From JBHGBM01 sp041946965 (GTDB lineage: Bacteria > Acidobacteriota > Terriglobia > Bryobacterales > Bryobacteraceae), in contig JBHGBM010000023.1 in the NCBI GenBank assembly GCA_041946965.1, forward strand, positions 1 to 64,000: a stretch of DNA of 64,000 bases, written 5' to 3'. Both the position numbers and the translations under genes were made by a program. Below are positions 45,892 through 54,064 of the stretch, in pieces. Every line of letters starts with the position of its first letter. Position 1 is the first letter of the stretch. The notes under the pieces were generated by a model. The model was not told where the DNA came from. It saw nothing but the letters and a program-made list of their open reading frames with translations, and ran no database searches.

Positions 45892-46140
45892 ATGGAAAAA
45901 ATCCCTGTCGAAACGATCGCCGACGACATGTACGCCATGGTCGCCGAGTATATGGGCAAGAAGAACCTCAAGGCCGGCGACCTTACCAAGGCCATGCTGG
46001 CCAAGTACGGCGAGGAAGCTTGCAGTAAGGACGACTGCCGCCAGGCGATCCGCCTGCTCATGGACTCCGGCCGCTGCGTGTACGCCTACCTCGGCGGGTC
46101 CTACATACAATTGCCGCCTCAGGAAGCCAAAGAGGGCTGA
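45892..46140 (+). CDS. dsrD: DsrD, small activator of dissimilatory sulfite reductase
   Basis: 82 aa, close to the 78 aa of Desulfovibrio DsrD. The winged-helix-like pattern is seen: helix DDMYAMVAEYMGKKNL, helix DLTKAMLAKYG, helix DDCRQAIRLLMDSGRC and a C-terminal wing ending GGSYIQLPPQ. DsrD stimulates sulfite reduction by DsrAB and is used as a marker of the reductive direction. Its stop overlaps the dsrN start (TGATG). Here it is away from dsrAB, on the opposite strand, grouped with dsrN and sat. Confidence 0.85.
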   Translation: MEKIPVETIADDMYAMVAEYMGKKNLKAGDLTKAMLAKYGEEACSKDDCRQAIRLLMDSGRCVYAYLGGSYIQLPPQEAKEG

Positions 46141-47486
46141 TGCCCCGCCTGGTGATCGCCGGAGTCTCCGGCGACGCGGGCAAGACGGTGGTCTCGCTCG
46201 CGCTTCTGCTTGCCGCGCGTCAACGCGGCATCCCAGCGCGAGCCTTCAAGAAGGGGCCGGATTACATTGACGCCGCGTGGCTTACCTGGGCCGCGGGATG
46301 TCCGGCCCGGAACCTCGATACCTACCTCATGGGCTTTCCCGGCGCGGCGGGTTCCTTCGCCCGCCACGCCTCTCCCGGCGCCCTGAACCTGGTGGAAGGC
46401 AACCGCGGCCTCTACGACGGCGTCGACGCAGCCGGCACTCACAGTACTGCCGAGCTAGCTAAAGCCGTGGACGCCCCCGTGGTGCTGGTCCTCAATTCGA
46501 CTAAGCTGACCCGCACGGCGGCGGCGCTGGTGCTCGGCTGCCAGGCGCTCGATCCGGAGGTGCGGATCGTTGGGGTGATTCTGAACCAAGTGGCCAATGC
46601 GCGCCACGAGCGCACCATGCGCGAGGCCATCGAATGGTCTTGCGGCATCCCCGTGGTTGGGGCGGTGCGGCGGCTGGACGGTCTGGTGCCCGGCCGTCAC
46701 CTGGGGCTGGTTCCACCCGCCGAATTCGAAACCGCCGAAGCGCTGCGGCAAAGGCTGCTGGAAGTCGCTGCGGGCCTGGACTTCGACCGCATCCTGGCGC
46801 TGGCCGGGCCGGATATCCTGGCTCTCGAAGCCGTCCCGTCCGGCGTCCCCGTTCCCAGGGTGAAGGTCGGCTATCTCTCCGACTCCGCCTTTACCTTTTA
46901 CTACCCTGACAACTTGGAAGCACTCCAGCAGGCCGGGGCGGAGCTGGTCCCGATATCCGCCCTGGAGGCACCCGCCTTGCCGGAAGGATTGAATGCGCTT
47001 TATATCGGGGGCGGCTTCCCCGAAACCCACGCGGCGCGCCTGGCCGGCAACCGGGGATTCCTGGATAGCCTGCGCCGTACGGCCGAAGCCGGGCTTCCCG
47101 TGTATGCCGAGTGCGGCGGCCTGATGCTGCTTGCCCGCGCGATCCGGTGGAAGGGGGAGACTTACCCCATGGCCGGGGTCTTCGGCTTCGACGTGGAGGT
47201 CTGCGCCAGACCGCAAGGCCATGGCTACTCCCGGCTGCGCGTGGACCGCCCCAACCCCTTCTTCGCCGAGGGCACCATGCTTGCCGGGCACGAATTTCAC
47301 TACTCGCACATCGTTTCAAATGGTGAAATTCCCGACACCGCCTGCGCGGTGGAGCGCGGCGCGGGTACTTACTGCGGCCGCGACGGCTTAGTTATCCACA
47401 AGGTGTGGGCAAGCTATACACACATACATGCCCTCTCTAATCCCCATTGGGCCCTGGCACTGACGAAAGTGCCGCCTGGCGCATAA
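46140..47486 (+). CDS. dsrN: DsrN, siroheme amidase (cobyrinic acid a,c-diamide synthase-like)
   Basis: 448 aa. The N-terminal ATPase domain has VIAGVSGDAGKTVVSLALLL (P-loop) and KKGPDYIDAAW. The C-terminal class I glutamine amidotransferase domain has YIGGGFPETHAARLAGN and VYAECGGLMLLARAIRWKG, whose Cys in ECGG is the expected nucleophile. In the dsr context this CbiA-like enzyme makes the amidated siroheme used by DsrAB. It is coupled to dsrD by a 1-base overlap and is followed by sat after 89 bp. A DnaA-box-like sequence lies inside its 3' end. Confidence 0.9.
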   Translation: MPRLVIAGVSGDAGKTVVSLALLLAARQRGIPARAFKKGPDYIDAAWLTWAAGCPARNLDTYLMGFPGAAGSFARHASPGALNLVEGNRGLYDGVDAAGTHSTAELAKAVDAPVVLVLNSTKLTRTAAALVLGCQALDPEVRIVGVILNQVANARHERTMREAIEWSCGIPVVGAVRRLDGLVPGRHLGLVPPAEFETAEALRQRLLEVAAGLDFDRILALAGPDILALEAVPSGVPVPRVKVGYLSDSAFTFYYPDNLEALQQAGAELVPISALEAPALPEGLNALYIGGGFPETHAARLAGNRGFLDSLRRTAEAGLPVYAECGGLMLLARAIRWKGETYPMAGVFGFDVEVCARPQGHGYSRLRVDRPNPFFAEGTMLAGHEFHYSHIVSNGEIPDTACAVERGAGTYCGRDGLVIHKVWASYTHIHALSNPHWALALTKVPPGA

Positions 47487-47575
47487 AGTTTTCATCTCAA
47501 CGTGCAAATTTCCCGCGAACCGGAGCTATATTTAGGAGGTTACGCACTCAAAATCCGAAAATCAGGAGGTTCTGG

Positions 47576-48838
47576 ATGAGCAAACTGGTAGCTCCGCACG
47601 GGAGTCCCGAACTGAAACCGCTTCTTCTGGAAGGCGCAGCCCGGACGGAAGAATTGAACAAGGCCCAGGGTCTGAAGAAGGTACCGCTTACTACGCGTGA
47701 GACCAGCGACCTGATCATGATGGGCATCGGCGCGTTCACGCCGCTGGAAGGGTTCATGGGCCATGACGATTGGAAGGGCTGCTGCGCCGACTATCTCATG
47801 GCCAGCAAGAAAGGGTTGTTCTGGCCCATCCCGATCACGCTCTCGGCCACCGAAGAATTGGCGAATTCGATCGCTCCGGGCGAGGAAGTTGCGTTGTGGG
47901 ACACCGAGACGGAAGCCATTGTCGGCACCATGAAGGTGACCGAGAAGTATTCCATCGACAAGGAATACGAGTGCAAACAGGTCTTCCGGACCACGGATAA
48001 AGCTCATCCGGGCGTCCAGAAAGTGATGGAACAGGGGCCGGTGAACCTCGCGGGTCCGGTGAAGGCCCTTTCGGAGAGCTACTACCCCGAGATGTTCGCG
48101 GGGATCTACCAGCGCCCGGCCGAAGCCCGCAAAGCCTTCGAGGATCGCGGCTGGAACACGGTGGCGGCGCTCCAGCTCCGCAACCCGATGCACAATTCCC
48201 ACGCCTATCTGGCCTGGATCGCCATCGAGGTCTGCGACGGCGTATACATCCACCAGTTGGTGGGGAAATTGAAGCCGGGCGACATTCCGGCCGAGACGCG
48301 GGTGAAGGCCATTGACGCACTGGTGAACAAGTACTTCCGCAAGGACCGCGTGATCCAGGGCGGCTACCCCATGGAGATGCGCTATGCCGGTCCGCGCGAG
48401 GCCCTGTTGCACGCGGTGTTCCGCCAGAATTACGGCTGCTCGCACCTGATCGTGGGCCGCGACCACGCCGGGGTGGGCGACTACTACGGGCCGTTCGACG
48501 CCCAGAAGATCTTCAACGAGATCCCCTCGGACGCGCTGCTGCTGCGGCCGCTCTCTATGGACTGGACCTTCTACTGCTACGAGTGCGGCACGATGGCTTC
48601 CATGAAGACCTGCCCGCACGAGTCCAAGGCGGTCATCGACGAGAACGGCAACTACAAGGGCGGCGCCCGTCTCCTGCTTTCCGGCACCATGCTGCGGAAG
48701 CTGATGAGCGAAGGCAAGCCGGTGCCGAGCGAGTTCTCCCGTCCCGAAGTGATCGCGGTGCTCAAGGAGTACTACGACAACCTCGAGGAGAAGGTGGAGA
48801 TCAAGCTGCACCAGGCGGCCACGGGCACGAAGAAGTAG
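47576..48838 (+). CDS. sat: Sat, ATP sulfurylase
   Basis: 420 aa from the ATG at 47576, chosen because AGGAGGT lies five bases upstream; the upstream in-frame codons are leader. The homooligomeric Sat signatures are present: QLRNPMHNSHAYL (QxRNP and HxxH nucleotide-binding motif) and IVGRDHAGVGDYYGPFDAQ. FYCYECGTMASMKTCPH is the usual C-terminal cysteine segment of sulfate-reducer Sat. It forms APS from sulfate and ATP, feeding AprBA. A second AGGAGG in the leader (47534-47539) has no obvious gene. A GC hairpin follows the stop. Confidence 0.95.
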   Translation: MSKLVAPHGSPELKPLLLEGAARTEELNKAQGLKKVPLTTRETSDLIMMGIGAFTPLEGFMGHDDWKGCCADYLMASKKGLFWPIPITLSATEELANSIAPGEEVALWDTETEAIVGTMKVTEKYSIDKEYECKQVFRTTDKAHPGVQKVMEQGPVNLAGPVKALSESYYPEMFAGIYQRPAEARKAFEDRGWNTVAALQLRNPMHNSHAYLAWIAIEVCDGVYIHQLVGKLKPGDIPAETRVKAIDALVNKYFRKDRVIQGGYPMEMRYAGPREALLHAVFRQNYGCSHLIVGRDHAGVGDYYGPFDAQKIFNEIPSDALLLRPLSMDWTFYCYECGTMASMKTCPHESKAVIDENGNYKGGARLLLSGTMLRKLMSEGKPVPSEFSRPEVIAVLKEYYDNLEEKVEIKLHQAATGTKK

Positions 48839-48848
48839 CAGGAATGCC

Positions 48849-48872
48849 GGGGCGGGCGGCAAGGCCCGCCCC
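48849..48872 (+). terminator. GC-rich hairpin after sat
   Basis: GGGGCGGGC (48849-48857), loop GGCAAG, GCCCGCCCC (48864-48872): a perfect 9 bp stem 10 bp after the sat stop and 9 bp before the macro-domain start. There is no T-run, so it is more likely an mRNA-stabilising or attenuating element than a full terminator. It has the same stem sequence as the element after aprA. Confidence 0.5.
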
Positions 48873-48881
48873 CACTCTGCC

Positions 48882-49445
48882 ATGACACCGGCTCCCAAGG
48901 TCGAACGCAGGGCGGGTCAGACCGTGATCCGGCTGGAGATCGGCGACCTGACCGCCCTGGCGGTGGATGCAATTGTCTTTTACGCTCGCGAGGACCTCGC
49001 GCTCGGCTCGGGCTACGGCACGGCCATCCAGGTTCGAGGGGGCGATTCCATCAAGAAGGAACTCGCCAAAATCGGGGGTGTGCGTCCCTCGGAAGCGGTC
49101 ATCACCGCGGCGGGCAACCTCAAGTCCAAGTATATCGTGCATGCCTGCGGTCCCAAGTTCAACGAGCCCGAGGTGGAGCGCAAACTGCGCGCGACCATGG
49201 AGCGCGCCCTGGCGGTGGCGGAGGAGAAAGGCATCAGGACCCTGGCGTTTCCCCCGATGGGCGCCGGCTTCTACGGCATCCCTCTGCCCGCCTGCGCCGC
49301 GGTGATGCTGGCGGTGCTGGTGGAACGCCTTGGGATGGGCTCGCCGCTGGAGGAAGTCATCGTCTGCGCGCGCGACCGCCGCGAGTTCCTGGCGTTTGAA
49401 GAAAAGCTGAAGGAGGTCCCATGCGCCCGGAAAGCGCACTCCTGA
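48882..49445 (+). CDS. Macro-domain protein
   Basis: 187 aa. The macro (Appr-1''-p-processing) fold is indicated by LEIGDLTALAVDAIVFYARE at the start, EAVITAAGNLKSKYIVHACG in the middle and LAFPPMGAGFYGIPLPACAA near the end, where the glycine loop contacts ADP-ribose-like ligands. The usual early NAAN motif is replaced by FYARED, so binding may differ. It follows sat and overlaps the next membrane gene by 25 bp. A link to adenylate-type metabolites is conceivable, since APS and AMP are formed here, but this is speculation. Confidence 0.8.
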   Translation: MTPAPKVERRAGQTVIRLEIGDLTALAVDAIVFYAREDLALGSGYGTAIQVRGGDSIKKELAKIGGVRPSEAVITAAGNLKSKYIVHACGPKFNEPEVERKLRATMERALAVAEEKGIRTLAFPPMGAGFYGIPLPACAAVMLAVLVERLGMGSPLEEVIVCARDRREFLAFEEKLKEVPCARKAHS

Positions 49446-50092
49446 ACTTCGCCGAAGACCGCCTGCAAATCATCGCTCTGACGTTCATGGCGGTGGTGTA
49501 CATCCTGAAGATCCGCTGGATTCTGAGCTATCCCGCGGGGCGCGACTGGCAGGCGCCGAACCCCACCGGACGCACCAATCCCACCCGCGGAGCCTGGTGG
49601 TCGCTTTTCAATATCGCGCTGCCGTGGAGCATGGCCAGCACGCGGCGGCATCCCTGGTTCTACGCGCAGTTTGTGATCTTTCATGTGGCGGTGGCGGCTT
49701 CCATCCTGATGTCGTTCATCATGCCGTACTGGCCGGAGTGGATCGCCGGCCCCCTTGCGGTGCTCTCGCTTCAGGTCATTTTCGCCGCCGCGTTTCTGGT
49801 GGGAGTGGCGCGGTTCATCCGCCGCCTGCGGGATCCCTACGTGCGCGCCATCAGCACTCCCGACGACTACTTCTCGCTCGCCCTGCTGATCGTGTGGTTC
49901 GCCTTCAGTTTTCTGGCCGCGCCCAACCGCGACGAGTTCGCGCTGCTGGCCTACTTCTTCCTGACGGCCTTCTTCCTGATCTACGTGCCGTTCAGCAAGA
50001 TCTCCCATTACCTGTACTATCCGTTCTCCCGCTGGTATCTGGGCAGGACGCTGGGGCACCGGGGTGTCTACCCCGTCTATATTCCCCGATAA
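49421..50092 (+). CDS. Membrane cytochrome b-type subunit (TmcC/HmcE-like)
   Basis: 223 aa with AAGGAGG just upstream of the ATG. About five helices, with histidines in FYAQFVIFHVAVAASILM and FSKISHYLYYPFSRWY as in NarI/HdrE/DsrM-type haem b subunits. It is paired with the CCG iron-sulfur protein that follows 13 bp later, the arrangement of the TmcBC and DsrMK membrane redox modules. It should exchange electrons with the quinone pool. Confidence 0.75.
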   Translation: MRPESALLNFAEDRLQIIALTFMAVVYILKIRWILSYPAGRDWQAPNPTGRTNPTRGAWWSLFNIALPWSMASTRRHPWFYAQFVIFHVAVAASILMSFIMPYWPEWIAGPLAVLSLQVIFAAAFLVGVARFIRRLRDPYVRAISTPDDYFSLALLIVWFAFSFLAAPNRDEFALLAYFFLTAFFLIYVPFSKISHYLYYPFSRWYLGRTLGHRGVYPVYIPR

Positions 50093-50105
50093 CCGAGGAA
50101 GAACG

Positions 50106-51833
50106 ATGCGCTCTCAGAAAGCGGAACAGGTCGTCAACCGGCTGCGTCAGAAAGTCAACCGCCAGGTGCTGCTCTCGCTGGAGGCCTGCGTGCACTGCGG
50201 GTTGTGCGCCGACCAGTGCCATTACGTGCTGACGAACCCCGGCGATACCAGCTATGCGCCGGCCTACAAGGCCGACCGCCTGCGCAAGCTCTTCAAGGCG
50301 CACATCGATTGGACCGGCCGTGTGTTCCCATGGTGGGTGGGGGCGCGCAGCGTCTACACGGACGAGGAACTTGAAGACCTGAAGGACGTGGTCTTCGGCA
50401 AGTGCACCAACTGCCGCCGCTGCTCGTTGAACTGCCCCATGGGGGTCGATATGGCCACCTTCAACCGCATGGCGCGCGGCCTTTTGGTACACGTCGGCGT
50501 GATGCCGGAGGGCGTGGCGGTGGTCGCCAAGGACCAGTGGGAAATCGGCAACCAGATGGGGGTGCTGCCGGAGGACTACCTGGAAACGCTCCAGTGGATG
50601 GAGGAGGAGCTTCAGGAAGAGTACGGCGACCCCTCGATCCGCATCCCGGTGGACAAGGCCGGCGCGGACGTGTTCTACACCATCAACCCGCGCGAGGTGA
50701 AGTACGATCCCCGCACCATCGCCGAAGCCGCCGCCATCTTCCACTTCGCCGGCGAGAACTGGACCATGGCCAGCGACGGCTGGGACATGACCAACTTCGG
50801 CCTGTTCAACGGCGATGACGAGCTGGGCGCCGCCGTGGCGCGCCGGGTGTACGAATCCGCCGCAGCGCTCGGCTCCAAGCGCGTGGTGATTTCCGAATGC
50901 GGCCACGGCTACCGCTCCACGCGCTGCGAAGGCCCCAACTGGATGAAGCAGAAAGCGCCCATCGAGATGGAGAGCGCCGTGATCACTATGCTGCGCTACA
51001 TCCAGACCGGGCGCATCCAAGTGGATAAGACCAAGAATTCCGAGCCGGTCACCTATCACGATTCCTGCAACAACGCCCGAAGCTGCGGCATGACCGAGGA
51101 GCCGCGCGAGCTTTTGAAGCTGGTGTGCACGGATTTCCGTGAAATGCACCCCAACCGCGCGGAGAATTACTGCTGCACGGGCGGCGGCGGGGCCATGTCC
51201 ATGGCGGAATACGCGCCGCGGCGGCTGAAATCGGCCGCCATCAAAGCCGAGCAGCTCCGCGCCACGGGCGCGAAGATCGTGGTCACCTCCTGCCACAACT
51301 GCGTGGACGGCCTCTTCGACCTGATCAAGCACTACAAGCTCGACATGCAGGTGAAGCTGCTGGTAAACCTGGTGGCCAACGCGCTGGTGATTCCGGAGAA
51401 GGCGCCGCCGCCCAAGGCCCGGCTGCTGGAAGGCCGCCGCATCCTGGTGATCGACGACGAGCCCGACATCCGCATTTACCTCTCGAAGATTTTCCAGGAC
51501 CAGGGCGCCATCGTGGACGAAGCGCCGGACGCCAACCAGGGCATGCGCGCCATCCGCGACGGCAACCCGGACCTGATTACGCTCGACCTGATCCTGCCGC
51601 GCAAGACCGGCGAAAAGCTTTACTGGGAGTTGCGCAAGGACGAGCGCTACGCCGCGCTGCCCGTGGTGATCGTTTCCGGCTACGCGCAGGTCGATTCGCC
51701 CAAGCTCGACTTCCACAAGTTCATCGCCGAGAAACAACTGCCGCCGCCGGACGGCTTCATCGAAAAACCCGTGGACCCGGAGCGGCTGCTGCTCACGGTG
51801 AAGCAGGTGTTGGAAAGAGTATGCTCCCGCTGA
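50106..51833 (+). CDS. HdrD/TmcB-like CCG iron-sulfur protein fused to a receiver domain
   Basis: 575 aa from the ATG at 50106. Residues 1-430 are HdrD-like: ferredoxin motifs CVHCGLCADQC and CTNCRRCSLNC, then the CCG ligands HDSCNNARSC, NYCCTGGGG and TSCHNC. From about residue 441, RRILVIDDEPDIRIYLSKIF starts a complete response-regulator receiver domain with the phosphoacceptor Asp in LITLDLILPRKTG (about 494) and Lys in FIEKPVDP. A heterodisulfide-reductase-type catalytic protein carrying its own receiver domain is unusual. The next genes are a histidine kinase and a lone receiver, so the redox enzyme is probably controlled by phosphorylation. Confidence 0.85.
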   Translation: MRSQKAEQVVNRLRQKVNRQVLLSLEACVHCGLCADQCHYVLTNPGDTSYAPAYKADRLRKLFKAHIDWTGRVFPWWVGARSVYTDEELEDLKDVVFGKCTNCRRCSLNCPMGVDMATFNRMARGLLVHVGVMPEGVAVVAKDQWEIGNQMGVLPEDYLETLQWMEEELQEEYGDPSIRIPVDKAGADVFYTINPREVKYDPRTIAEAAAIFHFAGENWTMASDGWDMTNFGLFNGDDELGAAVARRVYESAAALGSKRVVISECGHGYRSTRCEGPNWMKQKAPIEMESAVITMLRYIQTGRIQVDKTKNSEPVTYHDSCNNARSCGMTEEPRELLKLVCTDFREMHPNRAENYCCTGGGGAMSMAEYAPRRLKSAAIKAEQLRATGAKIVVTSCHNCVDGLFDLIKHYKLDMQVKLLVNLVANALVIPEKAPPPKARLLEGRRILVIDDEPDIRIYLSKIFQDQGAIVDEAPDANQGMRAIRDGNPDLITLDLILPRKTGEKLYWELRKDERYAALPVVIVSGYAQVDSPKLDFHKFIAEKQLPPPDGFIEKPVDPERLLLTVKQVLERVCSR

Positions 51834-52882
51834 CCGGTTTCCAGGGCCTGTTCGATGCCATCCCCTGCTTCATCACGGTGATGGACCGCGAACATCACAT
51901 CCTGGAATCGAACCGGCACTTCAAGGAATGCTTCGGCGCCAACCCGAACCGCTGCTGTTACCAGATCTACAAGCGCCGCGACGAGCCGTGTCCGAAGTGC
52001 CCGGTGGACGACACCTTCCGCGACGGGCGCACGCACTACCGCGAGGACGTGGTGGTGGACGACGCCGGGCATGAAGTCCACGTAGTGGTGCACACCGCCG
52101 CCATCCGGGACGCCGAAGGCCGGATCGTCGCCGTGATGGAAATTTCCGACGACATCAGCGAGATCCGGCTCTTGCAGGACAAGTGCGCGGCGCTCGGGCG
52201 GCTGGTGGGCAGCATCGCGCACAGCATCAAGAACGTGCTGGAGGGTTTAAGAGGCGGCGTTTACATCATGAACCTGGGGTTCCGCGACGACCGCCGCGAA
52301 GATATCCGGACGGGCTTCGAGATGGTGGAGCGCAACGTGCGCCGCGTCTCCGGCATGATCATGGACATGCTCTACTGCGCGCGGGACCGCTCGCCGCGGC
52401 GCCTGCCGGTGTCGCTCTCGGCGGTGTCGCGCGAGGTGATGGACATGTACGCCGCCCGCGCGGCGGAGAACCACATCGCGCTGGAGGTTGCGATCGATCC
52501 CACGGCGGACGGCATTGTGGCCGAGCCGCGCGACATCCACTCCATGATCGGCAACCTGGTGAGCAACGCCGTGGACGCCTGCATCGCCGACCAGAACGAG
52601 GAGAAACCCCACCGCGTGGTGGTCCGTGCCCGGCGCGAGGAAAGCGAGACCGTCATCGAGGTGGAAGACAACGGCACCGGCATGGACGCCGAAACCCGCA
52701 GCAAACTGTTTACAATGTTCTTCTCGACCAAAGGCACGTCCGGCACCGGCCTGGGGTTGCTGGTGTGTCACAAGGTGGCGACCGAACACGGCGGCGCCAT
52801 CGCGGCTGAGTCCGAGCTCGACGTGGGCTCCACGTTCCGGGTCAGGCTGCCGCTGGAGAATAGTCATGAGCACGCCAGCTAA
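51821..52882 (+). CDS. PAS-domain sensor histidine kinase
   Basis: 353 aa, cytoplasmic, overlapping the previous gene by 13 bp. Residues about 5-115 form a PAS domain containing a cysteine cluster CCYQIYKRRDEPCPKCP (45-61). The DHp helix has GSIAHSIKNVLEGL with His134 as phospho-donor. The ATPase domain shows the N box (MIGNLVSNAVDAC), G1 (VEDNGTGM) and G2 (GTSGTGLGLLVCHKV) boxes. It is the likely partner of the fused receiver domain upstream and the free receiver downstream. Redox sensing through the PAS cysteines is inference. Confidence 0.88.
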   Translation: MLPLTGFQGLFDAIPCFITVMDREHHILESNRHFKECFGANPNRCCYQIYKRRDEPCPKCPVDDTFRDGRTHYREDVVVDDAGHEVHVVVHTAAIRDAEGRIVAVMEISDDISEIRLLQDKCAALGRLVGSIAHSIKNVLEGLRGGVYIMNLGFRDDRREDIRTGFEMVERNVRRVSGMIMDMLYCARDRSPRRLPVSLSAVSREVMDMYAARAAENHIALEVAIDPTADGIVAEPRDIHSMIGNLVSNAVDACIADQNEEKPHRVVVRARREESETVIEVEDNGTGMDAETRSKLFTMFFSTKGTSGTGLGLLVCHKVATEHGGAIAAESELDVGSTFRVRLPLENSHEHAS

Positions 52883-53273
52883 GAAGATTCTGGTGGTGGA
52901 CGACGAGCAGGACGTCTGCGTCTACCTCAGCAGGCTGTTCCAGGAGAACGGCTACGCGGTGAGCTGCGCCGCGGACGGCAACGAAGCGCTGGAAAGAGTG
53001 GCAAAAGACAGGCCGGACCTGATTACGCTGGATCTTTCCATGCCCAACAAGTCGGGCGCGCGTTTCTATCGGGAGATCAAGGCGGACCCGCTGCTGCGGG
53101 AGATTCCGGTGGTGCTGGTCACCGGCGTCACCGGCTTCGGGGGCAACGCGGCGGATACCGAGCGCTTCTACCGCACCCGCCACCAGGCCCCGCCCCCGGA
53201 GGGCTTCGTCGCCAAGCCGGTGGATCCTCAGGAAATCATGCAGGTGGTCGATCGTCTCACGGGGAAAGCATGA
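52866..53273 (+). CDS. Stand-alone response-regulator receiver protein
   Basis: 135 aa from the ATG at 52866, overlapping the kinase by 17 bp. It reads KKILVVDDEQDVCVYLSRLF, with the phosphoacceptor Asp in LITLDLSMPNKSG and the conserved Lys in FVAKPVDP. No output domain follows. It strongly resembles the receiver domain fused to the iron-sulfur protein, including the extended loop before the KPVDP motif (RHQAPPPEGF here, EKQLPPPDGF there), so the two are probably paralogues. It may act as a phosphate sink or as a mobile regulator. Confidence 0.87.
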   Translation: MSTPAKKILVVDDEQDVCVYLSRLFQENGYAVSCAADGNEALERVAKDRPDLITLDLSMPNKSGARFYREIKADPLLREIPVVLVTGVTGFGGNAADTERFYRTRHQAPPPEGFVAKPVDPQEIMQVVDRLTGKA

Positions 53274-54064
53274 GCTTCGTTTTTTCGGGACTTCTGTATT
53301 TTTCGGGCATCTTTTTTCTGGCCGCATGCGCGGTCCGGGCGGCGCGGTATGCCCGGGCGCCGCTCCACCTGCGATGGGAGATCTATCCGGTACCCGCGCG
53401 CCACAGCCTGGACGAGGCCCGGGTCATGGGCGCGGAGATGCTCTTTCTCAAAGGCCTTTGGGAATTCAACCGCAAGCTGTGGCTGCGCTCGCTGCTGTTC
53501 CATTGGGGGTTGTACCTGACCGCCGCCACCATGCCGCTGCTCTGGATTGGATACCGCCCGCTGTATCTGGCCACCGGAATCGTCGGCTGCGTGTTCGTGA
53601 TCGGCGGCGCCTCGGCGCTGCTGGCCGGCCGGCTCACCGACCCCAAGCTGCGCGTCTATAACACCCCGGCGGATCTCTTCAACCTCGTGTTCTTCATCGC
53701 CGTTTTTGCGCTGCTGGCGGCGGGTTATTACGTGGAAGGCGTACACGTGCGGGCGATGGCCGCTTCGCTGCTGAGGTTCCATGCGGTGGTGGTACCGCCG
53801 CTGTTCGGCGCGGGACTGGCGCTGGGCGCCTTGCTCGCCGCCTACATCCCCTGCACCCACATGGCGCACTTCATCGCGAAGTATTTCACCTACCACGCCG
53901 TGCGCTGGGATGAGCGCGCCATGACCGAAGGCGGCCTCGCCCGCCGCTTTGCCGAGTACCTGACCTACCGGCCTACGTGGGCCGCGCGTCACGTGGGGGC
54001 GGACGGCTCGAAAACCTGGGTGGACATCGCCACCTCCAATCCGGCCGCGGGAGGGAAGCAGTGA
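53270..54064 (+). CDS. Membrane cytochrome b-type subunit (HmcE/DsrM-like)
   Basis: 264 aa with about five helices; it overlaps the receiver gene by 4 bp. LRSLLFHWGLYLTAATMPLL and LLRFHAVVVPPLFGAGLALG carry candidate haem b histidines, and the tail TAYHAVRWDERAM-like region is cytoplasmic (read as TYHAVRWDERAM). Paired with the following CCG iron-sulfur protein, it gives a second DsrMK/HmcEF-like module in the same operon. The electron partner is presumably menaquinone. Confidence 0.75.
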   Translation: MSFVFSGLLYFSGIFFLAACAVRAARYARAPLHLRWEIYPVPARHSLDEARVMGAEMLFLKGLWEFNRKLWLRSLLFHWGLYLTAATMPLLWIGYRPLYLATGIVGCVFVIGGASALLAGRLTDPKLRVYNTPADLFNLVFFIAVFALLAAGYYVEGVHVRAMAASLLRFHAVVVPPLFGAGLALGALLAAYIPCTHMAHFIAKYFTYHAVRWDERAMTEGGLARRFAEYLTYRPTWAARHVGADGSKTWVDIATSNPAAGGKQ

